NCBI GenBank assembly: GCA_016186945.1
Contig: JACPKR010000060.1
Coordinates: forward strand, 1 to 35,874
Direction of reading: 5' to 3'
DNA: 35,874 bases
Source of the DNA: Deltaproteobacteria bacterium
GTDB taxonomy: Bacteria; Bdellovibrionota_B; Oligoflexia; Oligoflexales; Bog-1112
Shown here: one piece after another, positions 1 through 6,900 of the stretch
Numbering within the stretch: position 1 is the first letter of the stretch
Layout: every line of letters begins with the position of its first letter
Notes under the pieces: model-generated
Databases searched by the model: none
The model's input: the letters and a program-made list of their open reading frames with translations, nothing else
Told to the model about the DNA's origin: nothing
Position numbers and translations under genes: made by a program

Positions 1-143
1 TATTGGCCGCGAAACGAGTGACGTTGTCACCGGAAATCTCAACCGAGATGTCTTAGAAAGGCTTGAGCCGTGTGCGGGGAAACTCGCACGCACGGTTCTT
101 AGGGGACTTCTGGGGAGCAATCCCCAGAGGTTACCCGACCTAC
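1..143 (+). mobile_element. Group II intron, 3' end (domains V and VI)
   Basis: Positions 65-98 form a 34-nt hairpin with the hallmarks of group II intron domain V: it opens GAGCCG, contains the AGC catalytic triad (66-68), a GAAA-type tip and the closing CGGTTC. It is followed by a second stem-loop (about 107-130, arms around CTGGGGA/TCCCCAG) and then a CCGACCTAC tail, as expected for domain VI with its branch-point A. The 3' splice site is probably near 143, after the AC. Only the end of the intron lies in the window. The intron-encoded reverse transcriptase, if there is one, would be to the left and cannot be seen. Domain identification is direct from sequence; the exact boundary is inferred. 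Confidence 0.85.
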
Positions 144-221
144 TTGAAAATCTATAATTCTCTGGAGTTTTTCTGACCAATAAGGCGCTCGGAGTTTTTT
201 GATGAAAGGACTAGCGACTTC

Positions 222-596
222 TTATTGTGCCAGCCAGGGGTCGGTTCCACTCATTGGATTCCAGGGGTCGATATTGATAGATGCGGGGCGAGGCATGACG
301 ATCGTATCAGGCAGTTGCCAATAGAAGAGAAGGCCCAGTCCATAGGTGAAGAGGGAGACCACTAGAGTCGAAAATGTGAATTTTCTAGTTACCCTCATAA
401 CGTTTGACTGACCATTTTCCTTCGCCTTTATTTCCACAGTAGCGCGGCTCCCCCACGACGGGATTTCGACGACCGATCCTTTTCCCTCGTATTGTCCGTC
501 AACGAATACTTGGGCATGTTTTGAGTTTGTGATAACGCTTGTTGTCGTGCAACTTACAAGACTTATGAGAGTAAAAATGAGTATCAAGTTTTTCAA
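222..596 (-). CDS. Small PEGA-like lipoprotein
   Basis: This 124-residue protein has a lipoprotein signal ending in LVSC with the lipidated Cys at residue 16. Residues about 26-60 (HAQVFVDG...) look like a PEGA-type beta domain, and a hydrophobic stretch lies at about 75-95, followed by a Trp/Pro-rich tail with two DPW motifs. It starts at a TTG that overlaps the stop of the upstream gene in the tetranucleotide TTGA (593-596), so translation is very likely coupled to that gene. Function is unknown. The pairing with a beta-barrel-like protein suggests an envelope-associated couple. A lipoprotein call is well supported; the PEGA assignment is by eye only. Confidence 0.7.
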   Translation of the reverse strand: MKNLILIFTLISLVSCTTTSVITNSKHAQVFVDGQYEGKGSVVEIPSWGSRATVEIKAKENGQSNVMRVTRKFTFSTLVVSLFTYGLGLLFYWQLPDTIVMPRPASINIDPWNPMSGTDPWLAQ

Positions 597-1096
597 AATC
601 CAATCCCTACGCTTATATTAGGAAATAGCAGTCTACTATTCTGGTGTGTAAATAGACCTGCTGTTACGCCTAGCTCGATTCGGAAATTGACCGAATCACC
701 GCGGCCAATTAAATAGCCAAATTTTCCGTCAACTCCTAATCCTCGGGCAGTTTCCTCTTTTGCTGTGAAAGCGTTGTGGCTTAATCCGGCGCCGGCGTAA
801 AACGTATTCCTGGAAGAGGAAAAAGGCTTCAGTCCATGTATGCCGAATTGGAAAATACTTGCATCTTTCGAATCGGTAAACACAAACTCGAATCCAGCCA
901 TGTAGTCACGAATATCGTAAAGCCAAGAAATTATAAACATAGTCAGAGCATAGTTCTCTTTTTTTGTATTTATGGCCCCTGATTGTCCCAATCGCAGTTG
1001 GAATGATTTGTTCGCTGTTCTTGTGGCATAGGCCTCTGATTCGGACTCAGTGATCAAAGCATAGTCTTGGGATACTGCTGCTTTTTGTCTTCGCAC
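593..1096 (-). CDS. Outer-membrane beta-barrel-like protein, start uncertain
   Basis: The 167-residue product has alternating, aromatic- and Gly-rich strands (for example FYAGAGLSHNAF and FRIELGVTAGLF) and ends in Phe, typical of small outer-membrane beta-barrels. The first usable start is GTG at 1096. No ribosome-binding site or signal peptide is visible there, and the frame is open only to about 1129, where a stop closes it. Either export information is missing (a 5'-truncated or frameshifted gene) or the true start lies in a disrupted upstream part. Its stop overlaps the TTG start of the downstream lipoprotein gene. No specific family was recognised. Confidence 0.55.
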   Translation of the reverse strand: MRRQKAAVSQDYALITESESEAYATRTANKSFQLRLGQSGAINTKKENYALTMFIISWLYDIRDYMAGFEFVFTDSKDASIFQFGIHGLKPFSSSRNTFYAGAGLSHNAFTAKEETARGLGVDGKFGYLIGRGDSVNFRIELGVTAGLFTHQNSRLLFPNISVGIGF

Positions 1097-1123
1097 GACT
1101 GAGACGGCAATCCGTGTTAGAAC

Positions 1124-1345
1124 TCAGAATTTTGTCAGAAACATTTGTTCCAATGACCGGCTTAATAGTCGGCGCCTAAACCGATATTCCCAATCCAAAT
1201 CGTTATTAATATGGGAAGAATCAAAAAACATCTCATCATAAAAAAGCCTTTTGCAAACAAAAGAAATGGATATCTCTTTAGGGGCGGGTAGTTGACAGCC
1301 CCCCCCCAAAAAAAAGATCGTACCAAATGCTCGAGTGGTTGTCAT
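1124..1345 (-). CDS. Possible small ORF with homopolymer tract
   Basis: A 73-codon frame starts at ATG 1345 and stops just upstream of the barrel-like gene. Residues 7-16 are mildly hydrophobic and lead to a GGGC that could be a poor lipobox. The codons run through 8 T and 9 G in a row on the coding strand (1299-1315), a tract prone to slippage or sequencing error. It could be a remnant of the 5' part of the neighbouring gene, a tiny lipoprotein, or not a gene. No family was recognised and no ribosome-binding site stands out. Confidence 0.2.
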   Translation of the reverse strand: MTTTRAFGTIFFLGGGCQLPAPKEISISFVCKRLFYDEMFFDSSHINNDLDWEYRFRRRLLSRSLEQMFLTKF

Positions 1346-1455
1346 CTATCACGCAGGGGGCGGCTCCACAGCCGGTGTTGATCGAATCAGATATCGAAAG
1401 AAAGGTATTGCGTTAAAGCGTCCAAAACAAGGGCGGTTGTGTAGGCTGAACTTTT

Positions 1456-1497
1456 CTAGCTAGACCCTGGCGCTTTTCGCGCCAGGGTCTAGCCTAG
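1456..1497. terminator. Strong hairpin, possible terminator
   Basis: A perfect 14-bp stem (1460-1473 with 1479-1492, CTAGACCCTGGCGC and its complement) closes a 5-nt loop. It can be lengthened by about 4 bp with one bulged base. It lies about 80 nt beyond the stop of the glycosyltransferase gene on the minus strand. There is no clean T-tract on either side, so termination is inferred. It could also be the trace of a palindromic repeat. The stretch 1346-1575 holds no other feature I can support. Confidence 0.4.
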
Positions 1498-1575
1498 CTA
1501 TAATGTTTTCTGTAAAGCGCCTGCGTGACTCAAGCTTTTGGTACGGTTTCTCTATTGTTTCAGCTTGATGAACTG

Positions 1576-2556
1576 TTAATGGGCGGATGTTTCAATATTG
1601 AGAGATCTTCGGTAAATCCGACCTGCAGTACACTGACATTCTTTGAGATCTTTGATAGATTTTTCTTTGAGTCCTTGACTTAGGTGACCTGCAAACTTAA
1701 AAATCTTGGCGTTTCTGAAAATGCGAACCACGAAAGATGGGTCATCATAGTTTAAGAGTTCATCTCCCCACGGAGGCCCAGGCATTCCTTCAGAAGAATC
1801 CACAACCTCAAGACGATCCTGGACGATCTCGGGAATCTCCATCTGGCTTACTCGCAAAAAGCTCACATGCTGGGTCAGATAGTTGGCCGCCTCTTTAGGA
1901 AAGGCATTGCTGAATTGTAAAGTCTTAAATAAAGGATGACTCAAGATATCAAGACTCTCTTCGCGATTATTCCAGTATTGACGAAAGATTGTTTGCCAAA
2001 CCGTAATGATTTTGTTCCCCTTGGATGATGCTAAAAACCAGTTCTCGATACCTTCTTTCGTCCCCGGACGGCTATAGCCACTATTAAGAAACGCAACCAT
2101 ATCAAAACGGTTGCATCTAATCGGCTCCCATGCCCAAGATGTCAGATCCTTCAAAAGAATTGAACTACTATCCATCCAGATGCCACCGTGATCGCGCAAA
2201 AGTAACGCTCGCACATGATCACTCCGTTGCTGCGCCATTTTCATTTGGGAAAAACCTTCCGGAAGATCTTCTTTTTTGATGAAATTCAAGTAATGGTTAG
2301 GGCTGCCCTCAACCTCATCAACGACAACGATCTTCCAGTCTGGAGACTGAGATCTCCAAGTTTCCAAATTGAGCTTATTGAAGTCTCGTAGGTTCTCAGC
2401 TCCACTATTCCAAAAGGTCCAGATGACTTTTTTCCCTGCATCTCGATCATCACAGCTCTCAACAACTTCTTTTTTTATTGCATTCCGATATCCGAAGAAT
2501 TTACAACCCGGGAAAATCAAAATACACATGAGCCAAACTTCGATCAGACGGGACAT
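1576..2556 (-). CDS. Caps_synth/GT32-like glycosyltransferase
   Basis: The 326-residue protein has an N-terminal hydrophobic segment (about residues 5-18, ending in PGC) and then a core resembling capsular-polysaccharide glycosyltransferases with a DXD-like site. Visible landmarks are KKVIWTFWNSG (42-52), the SD at 112-113, RDHGGIWMDSS (121-131) and a later aspartate-rich C-terminal part. In this family the SD...GGxW.D block binds the nucleotide-sugar and metal; here the metal site reads D-S-S, comparable to the D-A-T seen in Caps_synth members. It would transfer a sugar to an envelope polysaccharide. Donor and acceptor are unknown. The N-terminus may be a membrane anchor; the FPGC sequence is a poor lipobox. 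Confidence 0.7.
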   Translation of the reverse strand: MSRLIEVWLMCILIFPGCKFFGYRNAIKKEVVESCDDRDAGKKVIWTFWNSGAENLRDFNKLNLETWRSQSPDWKIVVVDEVEGSPNHYLNFIKKEDLPEGFSQMKMAQQRSDHVRALLLRDHGGIWMDSSSILLKDLTSWAWEPIRCNRFDMVAFLNSGYSRPGTKEGIENWFLASSKGNKIITVWQTIFRQYWNNREESLDILSHPLFKTLQFSNAFPKEAANYLTQHVSFLRVSQMEIPEIVQDRLEVVDSSEGMPGPPWGDELLNYDDPSFVVRIFRNAKIFKFAGHLSQGLKEKSIKDLKECQCTAGRIYRRSLNIETSAH

Positions 2557-2762
2557 ATCGTTCCAAAAAAAAATCTTGTTGATCTACCACCTTGAAAAAT
2601 GAACCCCTAGGACGAACAACGACTAAAACTGTGGTCGATATTGAAATTTTATACGATCTTTTGAGGGTCGACAACTACCCCAAGCTTTATATTTTGTGGG
2701 GCATAAACCGACGGAAGGGTGCCGTGATCTGGGTATCGCCTTCCTGACCTGTGAAAATGAGA

Positions 2763-3890
2763 TCATTTTGAAAAGGAATATTGGAAGCGGATGACGTCGA
2801 AATTTGGACAATCTTTAGAGGTTTCACTGCTCTTACAACATCGTGTAATGGTGAGCCAATAGAGGTTCGTTTTGACATCAGGTGAAACCTTAAAACTTGC
2901 CGCTTTCTTTTGCATTGCCAAGGGAAGAAGGTCCGAGCGAGAGTCCTTGCTGGAAATGCCCTGCTGGGTTGAACTTACAAAGGACGCGCTCTTAAGCTCG
3001 CAAATTTCCGGTCTTTCCTCGACAACAGTCACGTAAGTTTTGGAGAATGAGTTCAAGACATCACCATCCAAGGGGAACTTGAGTCGGGTACCCATCACTT
3101 CACTTTTCGCCAAAAGTTCTTCCATTTGAAAAACCAAGGAGGGAGCATTCGCAACAGTTTCTTGGGCCTCTGACGTCTCTGCTACCGAGTAAAAAAATGA
3201 CAGGTTGGCTAGTTTGCTGTCTTTTATCCTTTTGGCAAGCGCATCGACCGAAAAGTCTTGGTGGTCTACTGAATCTTCCGCGTAGGTTGGTGCGTCTGAC
3301 ACGTAGATAAGTGCATTTCGAGAGTCCTTTCGTTCGGGTGTACTTCGAATGAAATCTTTTAATTTATCAAGGGCGATGGAAACACCCGCCTGCCCCGCCT
3401 CCTGAAAGTCGTCACCGTCCACCATTTGCCAGTTTCCCAAATATCTCTGCAACGTTTCTGCATCGAGAAATGGAATGGTTCTAAACTCGTTGATATGGTC
3501 TGCAAACCCAACAGCCGCAAACCTCACATCCCAATTGTGGGCGCGCAGTTTGCGGGCCAGATCGAGGGCACCTGTTTTGACAGCTTCAACGCTGTCCCGC
3601 ATGCTCCCCGTAATGTCTAATACAAAAACAATATTTAGCGGCCTTGTCAAATCTTCGCGACGGGACTGCGTTCCCTGTTTAGGGCAGTAAGGCTCAAAGA
3701 CGAATTGGTAGTCTTCTGCTTTTCTAAGCATCTGAAGATTTCGTTCGTCGGACTCCTCGACGTCACAGGTAAGCGCTATCGTGTCTTTTTTGTAAGCTTC
3801 CAAACCTGCACCTGGCTCCGCCTGAAATTTGCGAACCGGCGCGCAGGAAAGGAGCAAAAAGAAAAAAAGAAGTGTCAGTCTTTTTTCCAA
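2763..3890 (-). CDS. VWA-domain lipoprotein
   Basis: A 375-residue exported protein starting at TTG 3890, just after a GGGGGAA ribosome-binding-like stretch. The signal ends in the lipobox LLLSC (Cys16). A von Willebrand factor A domain begins near residue 85, with a perfect MIDAS motif DITGS (92-96), and continues with the typical later acidic/Thr positions (VDGDDFQEA; YVSDAPT). The C-terminal roughly 120 residues are unassigned and contain a CC pair. VWA domains bind partner proteins through a metal ion, so this is probably a periplasm- or surface-facing binding protein. It lies 105 nt downstream of the chaperone cassette on the same strand; whether it is co-transcribed cannot be told. Confidence 0.8.
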   Translation of the reverse strand: MEKRLTLLFFFLLLSCAPVRKFQAEPGAGLEAYKKDTIALTCDVEESDERNLQMLRKAEDYQFVFEPYCPKQGTQSRREDLTRPLNIVFVLDITGSMRDSVEAVKTGALDLARKLRAHNWDVRFAAVGFADHINEFRTIPFLDAETLQRYLGNWQMVDGDDFQEAGQAGVSIALDKLKDFIRSTPERKDSRNALIYVSDAPTYAEDSVDHQDFSVDALAKRIKDSKLANLSFFYSVAETSEAQETVANAPSLVFQMEELLAKSEVMGTRLKFPLDGDVLNSFSKTYVTVVEERPEICELKSASFVSSTQQGISSKDSRSDLLPLAMQKKAASFKVSPDVKTNLYWLTITRCCKSSETSKDCPNFDVIRFQYSFSK

Positions 3891-3995
3891 TGGATTCCCC
3901 CGTTATCACTCTCTTATCGACCCGATTGGGAATATATTTATGTCTGCCTTGCAGAATCTGTGGACGTATTGGCATGGGGAGCTTGATGAAATCTC

Positions 3996-4415
3996 TTAGT
4001 TCTTGGCAACAATCACTTCGGCGTAACGTAAAACAAGATCGTTCCATCTATAGCCTTTTCTGATGACTTCGATCATATCCCCATCAGCCATTTCTGCGCA
4101 AGGTTTCGTAGCAACAATTCGTGCCTCACTTGATACGGGTTGCTGATTTCCAAAAGTAATTTCCGATACTTGACATTGTCCGAGGACTTTCAAAATACGT
4201 CGTTTAATTTTGGCAAGTGCTGCTTTGAGATCCTCCTGTCCCTGGTTCGGTGGCATTGATGAAATCGAGTCGACGAGATCGATAAGATCAATGACCCCAA
4301 GAAGCACTTTTTGCATCGTATCATGGCTATTTTTCTCAAGAGCTGCATTGGCTAGGCTGCTTTCCACAAGGGATCTTTGAATAGCGATGATGTCTATACG
4401 AAGTTGATCGAGCAC
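3996..4415 (-). CDS. GrpE-like protein
   Basis: The 139-residue product is recognisable as GrpE-related mainly from its C-terminus. There DGDMIEVIRKGYRWND followed by LVLRYAEVIVAK matches the GrpE pattern 'tVxxVlqkGYxlndRvlRpAxVxVa'. The N-terminal half is helical and shorter than the usual GrpE coiled coil, and the G-x-x-FDP-x-x-HEA segment is only vaguely retained (FGNQQPVSSEA). It starts at GTG 4415, directly after the TAA of the J-like gene and behind a GGAGGA ribosome-binding site. GrpE proteins exchange nucleotide on Hsp70. Here the partner is most likely the Hsp70 of the same operon. It is the last gene of the cassette. Confidence 0.75.
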   Translation of the reverse strand: MLDQLRIDIIAIQRSLVESSLANAALEKNSHDTMQKVLLGVIDLIDLVDSISSMPPNQGQEDLKAALAKIKRRILKVLGQCQVSEITFGNQQPVSSEARIVATKPCAEMADGDMIEVIRKGYRWNDLVLRYAEVIVAKN

Positions 4416-4694
4416 TTATCCTCCCCAGTGGGGCAAGGGTCGAATGGAATCTATTCCTGCATCGGAGGATCTGTGTTTGGCTGATTCACTCACACGAGGG
4501 GACAGATGCTCGGGAAAATCAAAAAACTCCATGAGGATTCTTTTCCCAGGATCAAATAGATCGGCCTGAGCCTGCCGATACCGCACCATATTTTCAGGAC
4601 TCTGGGACAGTTTCTCCATGACCTTCCGCAAGACCTGCCCTCGATCGCACCAGCGATCCATTCCCAAAATTTCAAAAGCTTCTTTTTCGCTCAT
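4416..4694 (-). CDS. J-domain-like protein lacking the HPD motif
   Basis: The 92-residue protein begins EAFEILGM, like the J-domain opening 'dYYeiLGv'. It then has a basic helix (VLRKVMEKL) and closes with YRQAQADLFDPGKRILMEF, which mirrors the J-domain ending 'inEAYevLsDpekRxxYD'. The HPD tripeptide, needed by J-proteins to stimulate Hsp70, is replaced by SPE in the sequence LSQSPENM. The remaining roughly 25 residues are a low-complexity tail. The ATG overlaps the stop of the 557-residue gene by 4 nt, and the GrpE-like gene follows with no gap. It is either a degenerate J-protein that recruits without stimulating, or a structural J-like subunit. The family call is by pattern only. Confidence 0.6.
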   Translation of the reverse strand: MSEKEAFEILGMDRWCDRGQVLRKVMEKLSQSPENMVRYRQAQADLFDPGKRILMEFFDFPEHLSPRVSESAKHRSSDAGIDSIRPLPHWGG

Positions 4695-6364
4695 GAATTC
4701 CCCAAGTTAATAATTTGTTCCCAATCCTGACGGTTGACCAGGCGGAGAGGCATCTCGTTTTTTGTCCTTTCCTGAATGTTCGGGTCGCCGCCTATTCTTT
4801 GGAAATGCCCGACAATCGACTTACAACAATCATGACATCCACAGTCTAAAGCACGTTCCTCAACCTTTAAATGTCCCGGTAACAGACGTTTTATTGCGGG
4901 GGTGTCAAAATAATTCTCGGTCATTTCTAAAATTCGATCTTCGTCGAAACTGTCTTTGAACCACGAAAACGCATAGGCAATCGTCAGGAACCAGTCCCAA
5001 ACCGCATCATCTTTCGTCCGTGCTTTTTTCAATTTCTTAAATGACGAAGCATATCCATTCTTGAAAAGATCCTCTATCTTTCTGACCCGCTGAATAGAAC
5101 CATTGATTTTCATTTTAATAGTTGAGTCTTGTAAAAGTTGTTGGGTCTCTATCAAGAAGTTCTCCAGATGCGCGGTGTTTCCCAACGCAAAGGGTGCCTC
5201 TTGCCAAAAACGCGCCAAAGCTACAACGCTCTTCAGATTCAACAGCTTGGGGGTCATGGCGTTTGTGGGTAACTGTACCAATAACTGTTCCCATAATGTT
5301 TTTTTGGGGGCACTGACTATGGCATCCAAGGGGCATTGGTCTTCTAACGTTTTTAGAAGATGTGTGGGGATCTCCTCGTTTTCTTTTTTCCATTTCTGAA
5401 GATAGTAGGTCCCGCGCGAGTGATTTGTTTTTAAGCCGAGGATGGCCATCTCAAGGTCAATATTGGGGAGATTCCAAAACGTCTGGGGTTGTTTTGATCG
5501 ACGATCTTTTTCAAGGGCAGGAATATCCCAATAATCGTGTTGAAACAAAAACCAGGAATACCCTTCAGGTTCGTAATAAGACCCCACTGTGGGCATAGCG
5601 TCCTTATTGATTCCCAGCCAGGCTGAAAATTTCGCCCTTAGAGCGTTCTGTTCCGATAATTTTTGGAAATGCGTCGGAGACACCAGGGTTTTGAAAGGAG
5701 GGTCACTTATTTTTTTTTCAAGTATTGCTTCGAGCATGCCATCAAGAACATTTTGTTCCTGACTCAAAATTTTCTTGTATTCTTCGTAGGACGGATGATC
5801 TGACATCCACTGGAACAGTTCCTGCATTAGCACACCCAGGAGCATTTTTGGGGCTGCAAGTTCTTTTCGCTGAAGGCAATAGCTTGCGCTTGCGGTAAGG
5901 AACTGGCCGCCAAACGTGAACGCATCGCATTGATTTGGTGTCCGTACACGATAGAAAGTTTTCACGTAGTTCAAGAATATGTCCAAATCCCAAGTAGACT
6001 TCGACGGCGAAAAAATTTTCAAGAGGGTTTCAAAATCACGAGATGACCAGAGCTTGTCAACATTGTCGTTAAACAGTCGAACGAATGTGGGATGACCCCA
6101 TTCCAGTCGTTTCGATAAGCGTATGAGCGCGTTGTTATCCGGCACCGCTTTGGAGTCGCAATGCTCAAGCGTTTCATAATAGTCAAGGACGTGACGAGTC
6201 AGTATTGCAATTTGCTGTTTAAATTCTTCGGAAGCATCATCATAAAGAGAAGACCAGGACTGTAAAGCTGCCAAATAGTCCTGTTTCTTTAAGAAAGCCA
6301 ACCCTTGGCTATAAAGGTCATCGCGACTTACTTTTTTCGGAGAGGACTGTTTCGATGCGGACAC
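4691..6364 (-). CDS. Unrecognised 557-residue protein of the Hsp70 cassette
   Basis: I do not recognise this protein. Residues about 14-50 (DLYSQGLAFLKKQDYLAALQ and what follows) look like a TPR-type helical pair. The rest is mostly alpha-helical and rich in aromatic residues, with no signal peptide or membrane segment. Near the C-terminus there is a compact cysteine cluster, CGCHDCC (Cys508, 510, 513, 514), that could hold a metal. It lies 17 nt downstream of the zinc-ribbon protein gene, and its stop overlaps the J-like gene by 4 nt, so it is firmly inside the chaperone operon. A client, scaffold or substrate-recognition role for the Hsp70 is inferred from position alone. Confidence 0.8.
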   Translation of the reverse strand: MSASKQSSPKKVSRDDLYSQGLAFLKKQDYLAALQSWSSLYDDASEEFKQQIAILTRHVLDYYETLEHCDSKAVPDNNALIRLSKRLEWGHPTFVRLFNDNVDKLWSSRDFETLLKIFSPSKSTWDLDIFLNYVKTFYRVRTPNQCDAFTFGGQFLTASASYCLQRKELAAPKMLLGVLMQELFQWMSDHPSYEEYKKILSQEQNVLDGMLEAILEKKISDPPFKTLVSPTHFQKLSEQNALRAKFSAWLGINKDAMPTVGSYYEPEGYSWFLFQHDYWDIPALEKDRRSKQPQTFWNLPNIDLEMAILGLKTNHSRGTYYLQKWKKENEEIPTHLLKTLEDQCPLDAIVSAPKKTLWEQLLVQLPTNAMTPKLLNLKSVVALARFWQEAPFALGNTAHLENFLIETQQLLQDSTIKMKINGSIQRVRKIEDLFKNGYASSFKKLKKARTKDDAVWDWFLTIAYAFSWFKDSFDEDRILEMTENYFDTPAIKRLLPGHLKVEERALDCGCHDCCKSIVGHFQRIGGDPNIQERTKNEMPLRLVNRQDWEQIINLGNS

Positions 6365-6381
6365 TTTAAGACTCCACTAGA

Positions 6382-6900
6382 TCATCTAGCGGCCTGCTCA
6401 TGCCGTTTGGATGACTGATTTCTATTCTTGAGGTTTAAGGCTGCTGTTTCATCAGCCAGCTTATTTATTTTTTCGGATAACTCAGTCATCTTGCCGTCAA
6501 GGTCCGACATTTGATCCTTCATCATTTTGTTGTCCTGTGTTTGGACGCTCAGGATGTCGACAAGTTTCATGATGACAAGTGTATCCGTTTTGTGTGCTTC
6601 GTCCTCTTGCGCAGGTTGAAGAGGTGGCCGCGAGAGTTGTTTTGAGATCTCATAGAGATGCAGATTGACCAGCGTGATGCCAGCCAAAATTACACAGAAA
6701 TAGAAATATTTTATTGCCGTTTTAATTCCAGTCATCGGTCCTGACTCCAAACGTTCATTTGGCTTCCTAGGGGTGTTTGATTCCTCCATAACGTGCTTGA
6801 TCTTGTTTAGCACTTTATGAACTCGCAGGTGAGAAGCACATTGAGGGCACGAATGTTCTCCCCCTTTTAGCGCAGCCAGGCAAACGGGGCATTGCGTCAT
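6382..6900 (-). CDS. Zinc-ribbon, single-TM, coiled-coil protein
   Basis: The 172-residue product has three visible parts. An N-terminal zinc ribbon contains two CxxC pairs (Cys4/Cys7 and Cys18/Cys21). A transmembrane helix spans about residues 62-83. A heptad-rich coiled coil runs at about 118-160 with MSDLDGKMTELSEKINKLAD-type repeats. The zinc ribbon probably faces the cytoplasm, so the coiled coil would be outside. No known family was recognised. Its ATG overlaps the TGA of the Hsp70 gene (ATGA, 6897-6900), which implies translational coupling. It may tether the Hsp70 system to the inner membrane; this is inferred from architecture and operon position. Confidence 0.75.
   Translation of the reverse strand: MTQCPVCLAALKGGEHSCPQCASHLRVHKVLNKIKHVMEESNTPRKPNERLESGPMTGIKTAIKYFYFCVILAGITLVNLHLYEISKQLSRPPLQPAQEDEAHKTDTLVIMKLVDILSVQTQDNKMMKDQMSDLDGKMTELSEKINKLADETAALNLKNRNQSSKRHEQAAR

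Noticed and set aside
1282-1416. Short plus-strand frame ending at TAA near 1416
   Set aside because: It is only about 44 codons, passes through the C/A homopolymers, and has no ribosome-binding site or recognisable sequence.
2557-2762. Two short overlapping minus-strand frames between the glycosyltransferase and VWA genes
   Set aside because: They largely shadow the 3' end of the VWA gene in other frames and have no start signals.
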